A stretch of 64,000 nt of DNA. Source: Cedecea lapagei. Its GTDB lineage: Bacteria; Pseudomonadota; Gammaproteobacteria; Enterobacterales; Enterobacteriaceae. The stretch lies in assembly GCF_900635955.1 (NCBI RefSeq), contig NZ_LR134201.1, positions 124,001 through 188,000 of the forward strand, read 5' to 3'. Shown here piece after piece: positions 52,824 to 61,992 of the stretch. The notes under the pieces were generated by a model that saw only the letters and a program-made list of their open reading frames with translations, was not told the DNA's origin and did no database searches. How positions within the stretch are numbered: the first letter of the stretch is position 1; each line of letters begins with the position of its first letter. A program made the position numbers and the translations under genes.

Positions 52824-53225
52824 TTACGCTTCGCCACCGTGTTTAAATTTCATCAAGTCCCGCCGCTCTTTTTTATCCGGGCGGCGATCGGGGTGGGGCA
52901 TGGTCAGCGCGTTCATTTTGCGTGCCAGCGCCATTTTTTCCCGTTTGGCGATGCTTTCCGCCGTCTCTTCATACAGCTGAGTGGCTTCCGCTGCCGGCCT
53001 GCGCTGATCGGTAATCGCGAGGATGGTCACGGTGCGCTCGTCATTGCCCTGACGCAGCGTGAGCACCGCGTTCAGCTCAACCAGTTTACTGGGTTTACCG
53101 CGCTGGCCGTTGTAGTGCACTTTACCGCCTTCAATCATCTCCCGCGCCACGGCACGGGTTTTGTAAAAGCGAGCGGCCCACAGCCATTTATCGAGGCGTA
53201 CGCCTTCGGCCGTTTTTTCTTTCAT
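52824..53225 (-). CDS. hslR: Heat-shock ribosome-associated protein Hsp15
   Basis: A 133-residue S4-domain RNA-binding protein that binds free 50S subunits still carrying nascent chains. The S4 motif is VRLDKWLWAARFYKTRAVAREMIEGGKVHYNGQRGKPSKLV (residues 8-48), followed by a basic C-terminal extension (KMALARKMNALTMPHPDRRPDKKERRDL). Length matches E. coli Hsp15. Nine bp separate it from yrfG and 27 bp from hslO, so the three form a cluster, heat-shock-regulated in E. coli. Confidence 0.96.
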   Translation of the reverse strand: MKEKTAEGVRLDKWLWAARFYKTRAVAREMIEGGKVHYNGQRGKPSKLVELNAVLTLRQGNDERTVTILAITDQRRPAAEATQLYEETAESIAKREKMALARKMNALTMPHPDRRPDKKERRDLMKFKHGGEA

Positions 53226-53234
53226 TACGCCTCC

Positions 53235-53906
53235 TTAAACGGAAAGCGACGGGATCAGGCTGCGGTAATCGCTAAGGCCGGGGTGGCGCTCAAACGTTTT
53301 TTCCGCTTCACCTGAATCCGGGTTGAGGACGCCTAAGCAGTAGCGAATACCAAACTCCGCCGCGGCATCAAGAATCGCTTCGCTGTCGTCGATAAATACC
53401 GTTCTGGCCGCGTTGAACCCGGTATGTTCGGCCACCGCCTGCCATAAACGCTGATCTTCTTTCGGATACCCAAATGTGTGGGTAGAAAGTAATAAATCAA
53501 GGTGCTGGTTCAACCCGGTGTGCTCAAGCTTCACCGCCAGATTGTGCGGGTGGGCGTTGGTCAGCAGAATACGGCGTTTGCCGCTGGCTTTTGCCGCCTT
53601 AAGAAACGGCACCGTATCTTCACGGAGTGCGGCTTTTGGCCCCTGCTCGGTGGTCATCGCACGGATATCCAGCCCGAGGCGTTCGCTCCAGTAGTCGAGA
53701 CAGTACCAGTTTAGCGTATGCTGCACGGCGTGGTATTCGCGGGAAATCAGCTGATGCGCTTCCTGCAGCGGCATGCCGCGCTGGAGGCTAAGGGTTTCCG
53801 GTACCAGCTTTTTCCAGAAATGGTTATCAAAGGCCAGGTCCAGCAGGGTCCCGTCCATATCCAGCAGCAGGGTGTCAACCTCCTGCCACGCAATAGTACC
53901 AGACAT
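53235..53906 (-). CDS. yrfG: HAD-family GMP/IMP nucleotidase YrfG
   Basis: A 223-residue haloacid-dehalogenase-type phosphatase; the E. coli protein removes phosphate from GMP and IMP. HAD motif I is LLDMDGTLLD (first Asp the nucleophile, residues ~13-22), motif II LLTNAHPHN, and motifs III/IV around GYPKEDQRLW and FIDDSEAILDAA. The frame opens at 53951, but the ATG at 53906 gives the family N-terminus close to IAWQEVDTLLLDMDG. It lies between igaA and hslR on the same strand. Confidence 0.93.
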   Translation of the reverse strand: MSGTIAWQEVDTLLLDMDGTLLDLAFDNHFWKKLVPETLSLQRGMPLQEAHQLISREYHAVQHTLNWYCLDYWSERLGLDIRAMTTEQGPKAALREDTVPFLKAAKASGKRRILLTNAHPHNLAVKLEHTGLNQHLDLLLSTHTFGYPKEDQRLWQAVAEHTGFNAARTVFIDDSEAILDAAAEFGIRYCLGVLNPDSGEAEKTFERHPGLSDYRSLIPSLSV

Positions 53907-53981
53907 CGCTTTAGTCTCGAACAAGGGGAAAATAGCGTACCAGGGTAGCACAATCCGGTACGCAAAGTTTACCCGTAACGG

Positions 53982-56117
53982 CTACCTCAGCGGTGAGGGA
54001 GGCGTAAGCGTAGGGTTGAGGCAGCTGTCATAGTAACGATGAATTTCGGCCAGCCGCGTGCTGGCACGACGATAGCGGATGACGGCCAGCACGCCGTTGA
54101 TCGCAGCACAGGCCAGCATCGCAATGAGCATCAGAGAAATACTGATGTAGCTCCACAGGCTATGCGCATCAGATATCCGGTGCAGCGTGACGTGCTGAGT
54201 TCCGTTGGCATCGGTATAGATGCCGGTAATGATCCCTTCGGCGTGGAACGGCGTTTGCAGCAGCATTTCCGCCAGCCGCTGGAATTCGGTCCACTGCTCC
54301 TGGGCCGGGAAGTCATACAGCGACATCGGCGGCAGTGGTTGGTCTACCAGATCGCCGCCTTCGTCATTGATGATGACATAGCCGCCGGGCGCAGGACTGT
54401 TTAGCGACTGTGCGGCGCGCGTGGTTTCGCGAATAAAGAAAGGTGCGGTTGAGGTGGCCACGAGGTTATCCAGCGACTCAGCGCTAACCGGCCGCAGCAG
54501 GACGTTTACCCCGGTCAGTTTTCCGGAGTCAGCGCGCTTTATAAGGGAATCCCAGTCCTTGGTATTGCCCAGGTTCACCAGGGCATTTTTCAGGCGCACG
54601 CACTCTTCTTCTGCGGTACACAGCGCCTGCGTTTTTTTCACAATTCCGGCAAAATCATCCAGTAAAACCATGCCTGATTTCTGGATAGCATCGGCCAACT
54701 GCGGGTTAACTTTGCTGTCGCCTTCTCCCCCCTGAGGGTGGAGCTGCCCGCTGACGGCTTTGGTCAGGGCTACCGCCTTGTCCATGATTTCAGACTCCGG
54801 CAGCGGCAGAGGGCGCGCGGTATTCCAGATAATTTGCGAGCAGTCGAACGGTGTGAACGGGACATTTTGGCGAGAGTTATAGCTGCCGGGGGCGTGGATA
54901 TTACACATCCCTGTTCCCTTCACTCTGAGCGTATCGCCCACCTGAAGCCTGTATTTTGCGAGGTCCTGTACGCTGGTCGCTTCGATGGATTCGGCGCCCT
55001 TCAGCCATGAGGCGCTAAGTTTGATGGGCATTTCCAGGGGAACCCAAAGAGTCATCATCAGCAGAACCAGCAGCGCACCGGAGGAAATTAACAGGTTACG
55101 CACCCAGTGCTGAAGCGGGAAGTTACGCACTTCGTCATGCAGAGAAAGGAAGCGGCCCTGACGCACGACGTGTCGGTCCAGGTAGATATCAATGTCGGTT
55201 TTCTGCCCCAGGTCCTGGCTTACAAAAGGCTGCCAGTGCGGCGGGTAAATCAGATCGATAATGCCGAGCGAGATATTGTTCATCTGCTCCTGGTTAGATT
55301 CGCCGAACAGCCCCCAGCGCTTAGGCGTGCCGCGCAGGCAGTGGATCTCCCTCAGCGCCGTTTTGGCCGGTGGCGCAAATAGCCCCCACAGCCCGGCGGC
55401 AATCAGCAGAACGGCACCGCCAGTCAGCCACGGCAGAAACACCGGCGGCGTCACCAGGCTCAGGAACAACATGACGAATGCGATGCAGATAAGCGCCGCT
55501 TCGCGCACGCCGTCCGGGCGGCTAAGGGAGTACTCTTCCTGCGTCTCCTGACGGATATTCAGCAGCTCAATCTGTTCGCTTTCCTCACCGCGAATCGACG
55601 CCTGGGTGCCAGAATAGCCCTCAATGGCGTACTGCTGCGTGTCGAGCGTATCGTTTTGCAGCGTATTGCCGTTCAGCGAAATCACCAGCGGGATACTGCT
55701 GGTGCGGATAAGCTCCACGTCGTTGTCGTTGGTGATGTACTGTTCCCAGAACGGCGGCAGGTGAACTTCTACGGAATCAAGATAATAGCGCCATTTGTTG
55801 GCGTCATCTGCCGAAAGGCCGTAGCGTGTGATGGAGCGGCTCAGGGAGAAAACGGTATTGCTCTGCGCGGTGAGCGTTAGCGTAGGCGGCGGATTACTCG
55901 CGCCTGAGGGGCCGATCAGCTCCTGGGAACGGGAATAGCGCTCGAGATAATTGTCGACGGCAATGCGCTCTTCCGGGGTTAGCTTGCGCGTGGAGGCTCC
56001 GGAGAAGGCACGATCGTGCGATACCCGGGCACGTAGCCTAAGGCTTCGCCAAATCAGCCATCCGGCAATCAGCGCACAGGCCAGCATAGCAGCGAACAAA
56101 AATAATAAGGTGCTCAT
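53982..56117 (-). CDS. igaA: Intracellular growth attenuator IgaA (YrfF), Rcs-system inhibitor
   Basis: A 711-residue inner-membrane protein that restrains the Rcs phosphorelay and is essential in E. coli and Salmonella when Rcs is active. One hydrophobic segment lies at the N-terminus (residues ~3-22), two around 205-250, another near 340-360, and a last one near 655-675, leaving a large periplasmic domain between the last two. That domain has four cysteines typical of the family (GMCNIH, FDCSQIIW, ALCTAEEECVRL). Conserved blocks include NNISLGIIDLIYPPHWQPF. Length equals E. coli YrfF. It ends 75 bp before yrfG and is divergent from nudE. Confidence 0.95.
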   Translation of the reverse strand: MSTLLFLFAAMLACALIAGWLIWRSLRLRARVSHDRAFSGASTRKLTPEERIAVDNYLERYSRSQELIGPSGASNPPPTLTLTAQSNTVFSLSRSITRYGLSADDANKWRYYLDSVEVHLPPFWEQYITNDNDVELIRTSSIPLVISLNGNTLQNDTLDTQQYAIEGYSGTQASIRGEESEQIELLNIRQETQEEYSLSRPDGVREAALICIAFVMLFLSLVTPPVFLPWLTGGAVLLIAAGLWGLFAPPAKTALREIHCLRGTPKRWGLFGESNQEQMNNISLGIIDLIYPPHWQPFVSQDLGQKTDIDIYLDRHVVRQGRFLSLHDEVRNFPLQHWVRNLLISSGALLVLLMMTLWVPLEMPIKLSASWLKGAESIEATSVQDLAKYRLQVGDTLRVKGTGMCNIHAPGSYNSRQNVPFTPFDCSQIIWNTARPLPLPESEIMDKAVALTKAVSGQLHPQGGEGDSKVNPQLADAIQKSGMVLLDDFAGIVKKTQALCTAEEECVRLKNALVNLGNTKDWDSLIKRADSGKLTGVNVLLRPVSAESLDNLVATSTAPFFIRETTRAAQSLNSPAPGGYVIINDEGGDLVDQPLPPMSLYDFPAQEQWTEFQRLAEMLLQTPFHAEGIITGIYTDANGTQHVTLHRISDAHSLWSYISISLMLIAMLACAAINGVLAVIRYRRASTRLAEIHRYYDSCLNPTLTPPSPLR

Positions 56118-56311
56118 GCTTTCCCCATCAAACCATCGTCTTTTTCATCAAGCTCGGCAAAAGATCGGCCTTTCAAAAAGTTAAAAGATCAGAAGTCATT
56201 ATCGGCAGGTAAAGGTGCAAACTTGAGCGATTTTTAAGGCGACCAACCTACAGTAACACAATGTTAGCAAAGCGACTTCGTCCGAAATACAAGTAAATTC
56301 CTATTCAATAG

Positions 56312-56329
56312 TACCTGTCTTGACAGGTA
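56312..56329. promoter_or_regulatory. 18-bp perfect palindrome in the igaA-nudE gap (unknown operator)
   Basis: TACCTGTC-TT-GACAGGTA is an 8-bp perfect inverted repeat with a 2-bp spacer, the shape of a dimeric repressor or activator site. It overlaps a possible -35 (TTGACA, 56320-56325). I do not recognise the cognate regulator. The remainder of 56118-56452 (335 bp) is AT-rich promoter-like DNA without a credible gene. Confidence 0.6.
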
Positions 56330-56452
56330 GGCGCATTACGTGTTTTGGGAAAAGATACGTTACAAAAATGTAAATAATAGCCAATGCTCGTTGCACGATA
56401 TGTGCGGCATGCAGCACAATAACTTACCCCTTTCACTGTTGATCCCGTGCAC

Positions 56453-57013
56453 ATGAGCAAATCATTAAAAAAACCAACGATTTTACATGTCGAAACCGTG
56501 GCGCGTTCGCGGCTGTTTAACGTTGAAACGGTGGACCTGGAGTTTAGCAATGGCGTTCGTCGAGTCTACGAGCGGATGAGACCTTCCTCCCGCGAGGCGG
56601 TGATGATCGTCCCTATTGTTGATGACCACCTGATCCTGATCCGTGAATACGCCGTCGGCACAGAGTCCTATGAGTTGGGGTTCTCCAAAGGGCTGATTGA
56701 CCCGGGCGAAACCGTGTTTGAGGCCGCTAATCGCGAGCTAAAGGAGGAGGTCGGCTTTGGGGCAAATCAGCTGACGTTTTTGAAAAAACTGACGATGGCG
56801 CCCTCCTATTTTTCCAGCAAAATGAATATTGTGATTGCAGAAGATCTCTATCCCGAGTCGCTGGAAGGGGATGAGCCGGAAGAGCTGCCGCAGGAGCGAT
56901 GGTCGCTGGAAAACATGATGGATTTACTGAAGGAAGAAGATTTTAGCGAAGCCCGTAACGTCAGCGCGCTCTTCCTTGTGCGGGAATGGTTAAGACAGCA
57001 GGGCAGGCTGTAA
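56453..57013 (+). CDS. nudE: ADP compounds hydrolase NudE (Nudix)
   Basis: A 186-residue Nudix hydrolase that splits ADP-ribose, Ap3A and NADH into nucleoside monophosphate and phosphate-containing products. The Nudix box GLIDPGETVFEAANRELKEEVGF starts at residue 80 with the REL-KEE catalytic core intact. The ATG at 56453 gives MSKSLKKPTILHVETVARSRLF, as in E. coli; an earlier in-frame ATG two codons upstream is ignored. It is divergent from igaA and convergent with mrcA. Confidence 0.96.
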   Translation: MSKSLKKPTILHVETVARSRLFNVETVDLEFSNGVRRVYERMRPSSREAVMIVPIVDDHLILIREYAVGTESYELGFSKGLIDPGETVFEAANRELKEEVGFGANQLTFLKKLTMAPSYFSSKMNIVIAEDLYPESLEGDEPEELPQERWSLENMMDLLKEEDFSEARNVSALFLVREWLRQQGRL

Positions 57014-57034
57014 GCCAAACCGAGAAAGAATTAA

Positions 57035-57060
57035 AAAGGGCCGCTATGCGGCCCTTTGCT
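57035..57060. terminator. Bidirectional terminator between nudE and mrcA
   Basis: AAAGGGCCGC and GCGGCCCTTT form a 10-bp perfect stem around TAT between convergent stops. Confidence 0.85.
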
Positions 57061-57073
57061 ATTTTGTCCGGGT

Positions 57074-59626
57074 TTAGAACAACTCGTGTTCTTCCCCGTT
57101 ATCGATAACCGTAGTCCCTACCTCATGCACCGCCTGCTGCGTAGGCTGCGTGCCTTCAATGAAGTACTCTTCACGGCTGTTGCCGCCGTTAGCCAACTGG
57201 CCGGTGCTGCGGTCGATATTGACGGTGACGATACCCGGCGGCGGCGTCAGCGGCTCTTCCGGCACGCCAGCCAGGGCGATTTTCATAAAGTCATCCCAGG
57301 CCGGCTGAGCGCTTTTTGCACCCCCTTCATAGCCGGAGATTTGATCTTTAATCGCGCCTGAGGCCGTGGTTCGGCCAAGATCGCGGCGGTGATCGTCAAA
57401 TCCAATCCAGACTGACGTCACGACGCCGGGGCCGTAGCCGGAGAACCAGGCGTCTTTAGAGCTATTGGTGGTCCCGGTTTTGCCGCCGATATCCCGACGC
57501 TTCAAATCCCGGCCCGCACGCCAGCCGGTGCCCTGCCAGCCTGGTTCGCCATAAATATTACTGTTAAGCGCGCTTTTGATCAGGAATGACAGCGGCGTGT
57601 TGATCACGTGCGGAGCATATTCTTCGGCCTGCGCTTTGGCCACCAGCGCGCTGTTGGCCTGCTCCAGCTGCGGCATTGGCACGCTGCTGTTTTGCGGCGT
57701 TTGCGAGACGGCAACGTCTTCTACATCCTGGTTTTCCAGTACCGTTGATTTCGGCGTATCGCCGTAGATGACCGGAATATCGCAGCTCGCACAGGCGACT
57801 TTAGGTTTCGCCTCGAACACGGTATTGCCGGCATCATCAACGATTTTGGTGATGTAGTAAGGGTCAACCAGGAAGCCGCCGTTTGCCATCACCGAGTAGC
57901 CGCGGGCAACCTGCATTGGCGTGAATGACGCCGATCCCAGCGCCAGCGATTCGGTATGAACGATATTCGCAGCCGGGAAACCAAAGCGCTGCAGGTACTC
58001 AGCGGCGTAGTCTACGCCCATCGCACGCATCGCGCGCACCATGACAACGTTTTTGGACTCCCCAAGGCCCTGACGCAGGCGAATGGGCCCTGCATACTGC
58101 GCCGGAGAGTTCTTCGGCCGCCAGTCTGAGCCGGCACCCGCGTCCCAGCGTGAAATAGGCACATCGTTAAGGATGCTCGCCAGCGTCAACCCTTTGTCCA
58201 TTGCGGCGGTGTACAGGAAAGGTTTGATGTTGGAACCCACCTGACGCAGCGCCTGGGTCGCGCGGTTAAATTTACTTTGGTTAAAGTCAAAGCCGCCGAC
58301 CAGCGCCAGCACCGCGCCGTCGTGTGGATTGAGCGAGACCAGCGCAGAGTTAACGTCAGGCACCTGGGCGAGCCACCATGCCTCATCCACCTTACGAACC
58401 CAAATCTGCTGGCCCGCCTGTACCACGTCGGTCACTTTACGCGGCGTAGCGCCTTGCGCGGTATCGGAGCGATACGGACGCGCCCAGCGCATGCCTTCCA
58501 TGCCAAGTGAAACGGAGCTGCCGTCTGCCAGCATCGCCGTTGCTTCGTCAGGTGCTGCGCGGGTCACTACGGCCGGGAATAAGGGGCCGTAGACCGGAAG
58601 GTTTTTCAGCGAGTCGGTGATTTTCTTCTCATCCCAGGCGCTTTCGCCGACTTTCCACAGCACATTCGATGGGCCGCGGTAGCCGTGGCGCATATCGTAG
58701 GCCATGACGTTATTGCGAACGGCATCCTGTGCGCCCTGCTGAATCTTGCGGCTGAGGGTGGTGTAGACCTTGTAGCCGTCTTCGTAGGCTTTGTCACCGT
58801 AGCGGCTGACCATCTCCTGGCGCACCAGCTCTGACAGATAAGGCGCAGAGAAGGCGATTTCAGGCGTGTGGTAGCTGGCGTCGATAGGCTGGTTGCGAGC
58901 TTCGTCGTACTGGCTTTGGCTGATGTAGCCTTCGCTCAGCATACGTGCCAGCACCACGTTGCGACGTGCCGTTGAGCGATCCATAGAATAGAGCGGGTTA
59001 AACGTTGACGGCGCTTTTGGCAGCCCGGCAATTACCGCAATCTCGCTCAGGGTCAGTTGATCGACCGTTTTGCCAAAATAGACCTGAGCGGCGGCGCCAA
59101 CGCCATAAGCGCGGTAGCCGAGATAGATTTTATTCAGGTAGAGCTCGAGGATCTCATCTTTGCTCAGCATCTGCTCGATGCGCACGGCAAGAAAAGCTTC
59201 CTTGATTTTACGCATCAGCGTGCGTTCCGGGCTCAGGAAGAAGTTACGGGCCAGCTGCTGCGTGATGGTACTGGCCCCCTGAGAAGCGTGGCCAGAAAAC
59301 AGCGCAACGCTGGCGGCACGGAAGATGCCCACCGGGTCAACGCCATGGTGCTCGTAAAAACGGCTGTCTTCCGTTGCGATAAACGCTTTTACCATCACCG
59401 GAGGGATTTGGTTAAGGGTCAGCGGAATACGACGTTTCTCGCCGTACTGAGCAATCAGCTCGCCGTCAGCGCTGTAAACCTGCATTGGAATCTGCAGTCG
59501 CACATCTTTTAATGTCGCCACGTCGGGCAGCTGGGGCTCAATGTATTTGTATAAACCGTAAATCGAGCCAGCTCCCAGCAGAACGCAACAGACTGCAAGG
59601 ATTAATAAATACTTTACGAACTTCAC
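57074..59626 (-). CDS. mrcA: Penicillin-binding protein 1a (peptidoglycan glycosyltransferase/transpeptidase)
   Basis: An 850-residue bifunctional class A PBP. An N-terminal membrane anchor (residues ~4-25) is followed by the GT51 domain (EDSRFYEHHGVDPVGIFRA, GASTITQQLARNFFLS, RKIKEAFLA), an OB-like insert, and the transpeptidase domain with the active-site serine in VGSNIKPF, then the SKN-type motif SKNVVM and KTGTTNSS. The start is GTG at 59626, preceded by GGGA at a suitable distance, which reproduces both the E. coli GTG start and its length; an ATG eight codons upstream lacks a ribosome site. It is divergent from hofM. Confidence 0.97.
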   Translation of the reverse strand: MKFVKYLLILAVCCVLLGAGSIYGLYKYIEPQLPDVATLKDVRLQIPMQVYSADGELIAQYGEKRRIPLTLNQIPPVMVKAFIATEDSRFYEHHGVDPVGIFRAASVALFSGHASQGASTITQQLARNFFLSPERTLMRKIKEAFLAVRIEQMLSKDEILELYLNKIYLGYRAYGVGAAAQVYFGKTVDQLTLSEIAVIAGLPKAPSTFNPLYSMDRSTARRNVVLARMLSEGYISQSQYDEARNQPIDASYHTPEIAFSAPYLSELVRQEMVSRYGDKAYEDGYKVYTTLSRKIQQGAQDAVRNNVMAYDMRHGYRGPSNVLWKVGESAWDEKKITDSLKNLPVYGPLFPAVVTRAAPDEATAMLADGSSVSLGMEGMRWARPYRSDTAQGATPRKVTDVVQAGQQIWVRKVDEAWWLAQVPDVNSALVSLNPHDGAVLALVGGFDFNQSKFNRATQALRQVGSNIKPFLYTAAMDKGLTLASILNDVPISRWDAGAGSDWRPKNSPAQYAGPIRLRQGLGESKNVVMVRAMRAMGVDYAAEYLQRFGFPAANIVHTESLALGSASFTPMQVARGYSVMANGGFLVDPYYITKIVDDAGNTVFEAKPKVACASCDIPVIYGDTPKSTVLENQDVEDVAVSQTPQNSSVPMPQLEQANSALVAKAQAEEYAPHVINTPLSFLIKSALNSNIYGEPGWQGTGWRAGRDLKRRDIGGKTGTTNSSKDAWFSGYGPGVVTSVWIGFDDHRRDLGRTTASGAIKDQISGYEGGAKSAQPAWDDFMKIALAGVPEEPLTPPPGIVTVNIDRSTGQLANGGNSREEYFIEGTQPTQQAVHEVGTTVIDNGEEHELF

Positions 59627-59765
59627 CTTAAATTTCCCATCAGGTTTCAATTGGGCAGTTTCTAAACAACCGCGCGGTAGTATAAAGGCAAGCCAGGAGC
59701 TTTGATATACCCGTGAAGGTTTCGGGGTCAGGGCTGTTCATCATCCGGATAAGGAGATCGAAACC

Positions 59766-60581
59766 ATGATGTTTCCTGGTTGGAGGATTGGCCTGGATAT
59801 CCAGGCGGAGGGCATACGCGCCGCGGCGGTGCAGTGGCACCGGCAAGGGTGGCAATTGCGCCATTGGTGGTATTTACCCTTCCCGAAACAGAGCGTTGCG
59901 GACGGCATGTTACCCGAACCCGCCACGCTGCGCGAGACGCTTGCCGCATGGCGTAAAGAAATCCCCCGGCGTCACCAGCTGCGGGTCGGTTTTCCGGCGC
60001 AGCGCACTTTGCAGCGCCAACTCCCGCCGCCAGCCAGCCGGCTGCAGGAGTCTGCTCAGGAAAAGTATATCGCCGGCGCAGCGGCTCGCCAGCTGCAGCT
60101 GCCCGCCAATCAGCTTTGCTATGACTATGTAGATAACGGAGGGTCGCTTTGCGTGACGGCGGCTAAGCAGGAAGAGATCGACGCGCTGCTGGCCTGCCTT
60201 GCCAACGTAAAACTCTTTCCCCGGACCCTAACGCCGGGAGACAAAATTCTTGGCGCATTACCCCAGGACTGTTACGCCGGGAAGTGTCGCTTTTTGGTTC
60301 ATGAAGAGCGGGGCTATTGGCTCTGGGCCTCCGTGAACAATCGCGAACGCTCCGGCTGGCTGGATAAGCAGCAGGTGGCCGACTTTCCGGCGCTTTGCCA
60401 GCAGCTGGACGCCTGTGCCGGCGACATCGCCTATAGCCACGCAGAGGGAGACGGCGCCGTACCTGCCGGAGCCGAACGGCTTAATGCCTGGCATCCCATT
60501 GTTCGCCATCAGCCGCCGCTGCCGAGGCATGGCGGTCTTTATACGCTCGCGCTGGGGCTGGCTCTCGGGTCGGAACGCTAA
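59766..60581 (+). CDS. hofM: HofM, PilM-like protein for DNA utilisation
   Basis: A 271-residue protein related to PilM/ComA, the actin-like cytoplasmic partner of type IV pilus assembly. The opening WRIGLDIQAEGIRAAAVQW is the family's phosphate-1-type motif. The E. coli homologue is required for using external DNA as a nutrient. The sequence is less conserved than its neighbours and about 12 residues longer than E. coli HofM. An AAGGAG site lies before the ATG. First gene of hofMNOPQ; its stop overlaps the next start (TAATG). No clear CRP-S site was seen upstream. Confidence 0.9.
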   Translation: MMFPGWRIGLDIQAEGIRAAAVQWHRQGWQLRHWWYLPFPKQSVADGMLPEPATLRETLAAWRKEIPRRHQLRVGFPAQRTLQRQLPPPASRLQESAQEKYIAGAAARQLQLPANQLCYDYVDNGGSLCVTAAKQEEIDALLACLANVKLFPRTLTPGDKILGALPQDCYAGKCRFLVHEERGYWLWASVNNRERSGWLDKQQVADFPALCQQLDACAGDIAYSHAEGDGAVPAGAERLNAWHPIVRHQPPLPRHGGLYTLALGLALGSER

Positions 60582-61129
60582 TGACGCCGCTGATAAACCT
60601 TCTGCCGTGGCGAACCCTGAGGCGTCGCTACCGCCTAAAGCTGTGGGGCGGGCTTGGGCTGTCCGGCATGCTGTTGGTCGCTCTGTTGATGCTGCTTTGG
60701 ACAAAGCCGCTGGTCAGGCAGGCCAGTCTGCAGGAGGCCAGGGCCAGCGTGCTTGAGGCGCAGCAGGCTGCTTTGAAGTCACTGCTGCTGCGTAAGCAAA
60801 CGGAGCTGAAAGAGAACCAGCAGCGGCTGGCGGTGATACGGGCTGAGGTGGCGCGGAGGATCGATCTTTCACGGTGGGAAAGCGTGCTGAATGCGCTTGC
60901 CTCTCAACTGCCTGAAAACAGCTGGCTGCAGAGCGTGAGCTGGCAGAACGGCAGCGCTACTGTCGCGGGCGTTGCGGGAGGCGCCCGTGAACTGGGGAGG
61001 CTGGAAGCGGTGCTGGGTGCATTACCCGGCGCTTTTAAGCTAAAACCCGGCGAGCTGCGGGATGAAAAGCACAAAGGCCTTCTCTTTAGCTTCGCATTGA
61101 TTCCCCTGGGAGGCGAGCGTGCTGAATAA
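60581..61129 (+). CDS. hofN: HofN, PilN-like inner-membrane assembly protein
   Basis: A 182-residue bitopic protein of the PilN/GspL-C type. A short cytoplasmic tail with the family-typical INLLPWRTLRRRYRLK is followed by one transmembrane segment (residues ~20-44) and a periplasmic coiled coil (QEARASVLEAQQAALKSLLLRKQTELKENQQRLAVIRAEVARR) and ferredoxin-like domain. The conserved INLLPWR peptide is the one that docks on PilM in type IV pili. It overlaps hofM by 1 bp and hofO by 11 bp. Confidence 0.9.
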   Translation: MTPLINLLPWRTLRRRYRLKLWGGLGLSGMLLVALLMLLWTKPLVRQASLQEARASVLEAQQAALKSLLLRKQTELKENQQRLAVIRAEVARRIDLSRWESVLNALASQLPENSWLQSVSWQNGSATVAGVAGGARELGRLEAVLGALPGAFKLKPGELRDEKHKGLLFSFALIPLGGERAE

Positions 61130-61589
61130 CCTCGAACGTCTTATGAGCGGACCTGTCGGGTTCCGTCTTCTGAGCCTGGCGGTGGGTCTGCTTGCTACAG
61201 CACTGGCCTGCTGGTGGCTGCTGGTTCAGCCCCGCCAGCAGCAGCTGCGCGAGCTTGAGCTGCAAAATCTGCAGCGCTGGCAGCAAATGCTCATGCTGCA
61301 GCAGAAAATTGCTGCCCTGCCGGGTATGGAGCCGCTACCCGATGTGGCTCCCTCGATGAGTTTCTCCGCGATGGCGGCGGTAAAACGTGCTGGTGGAAGG
61401 CTGGTGAAATGGCTGCCCGAACCACGCCGTGCCGTGCTTGAAATGCTCTTGCCGTGGCCCAAAGTGCCGTTGTTTTTTCGCCAACTGGCCGACTATCCGA
61501 ACCTGAAGGTGCCGACCTTTATTTTGAACGGGGCCGGGGAGCAGGTTCGGGTGCTGCTGACGCTGGAGTTTACCGATGAAAGCCGCTAG
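61119..61589 (+). CDS. hofO: HofO, PilO-like inner-membrane assembly protein
   Basis: A 156-residue bitopic protein of the PilO type: transmembrane segment at about residues 13-35, then a periplasmic coiled coil (RQQQLRELELQNLQRWQQMLMLQQKIAAL) and a small C-terminal domain. The start is GTG, 11 bp inside hofN; the end overlaps hofP by 14 bp. It is expected to pair with HofN in the periplasm. Confidence 0.87.
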   Translation: MLNNLERLMSGPVGFRLLSLAVGLLATALACWWLLVQPRQQQLRELELQNLQRWQQMLMLQQKIAALPGMEPLPDVAPSMSFSAMAAVKRAGGRLVKWLPEPRRAVLEMLLPWPKVPLFFRQLADYPNLKVPTFILNGAGEQVRVLLTLEFTDESR

Positions 61590-61992
61590 CTGGATGCTGC
61601 TGGCGGCGTTTGGCTCGCCGCTGCAGGCGGTGCCGCGCAACCCTTTTCTGTTACCGCCATCGACCTGTGAAACCTTGCTGAAGCGCCTTGATGGCTGGCA
61701 GCTGCGCGGCGTGTTTTATCGACCAGGGCCAGAAAGCAGCTTTGCGCTGATGAAATTATCCCGGCAGCAATGGCAGAGAGTAAAGGAAGGGCAGTTTATT
61801 GAGCTGAATGTGCAGGTGACGACCCTTCTTGTGGGGCAGATGAAGGTTTCGCTGGGCGGCGACTGCGAAGGCAGCAATTACTACTGGAAGATACGGGGAG
61901 GAGCCGATGATAAGAGCAATCGTGGCAGTCGTACTGATGCTGCCGCCGCCGATGACCCTGGCGAAAAAGAGTATCACCCTGACGCTGGATGA
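61576..61992 (+). CDS. hofP: HofP, PilP-like periplasmic protein
   Basis: A 138-residue protein in the PilP position. It has a short signal-like start (MKAASWMLLAAFGSPLQA) and the motif RNPFLLPPSTCE close to the N-terminus, equivalent to the RDPF motif of PilP-type pilotins, followed by a beta-rich region (LDGWQLRGVFYRPGPESSFALMK). The last 28 codons overlap hofQ and read as low-complexity, charged sequence, so this tail is probably unconstrained. Sequence divergence from E. coli HofP is high; the assignment rests largely on order and motif. Confidence 0.8.
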   Translation: MKAASWMLLAAFGSPLQAVPRNPFLLPPSTCETLLKRLDGWQLRGVFYRPGPESSFALMKLSRQQWQRVKEGQFIELNVQVTTLLVGQMKVSLGGDCEGSNYYWKIRGGADDKSNRGSRTDAAAADDPGEKEYHPDAG

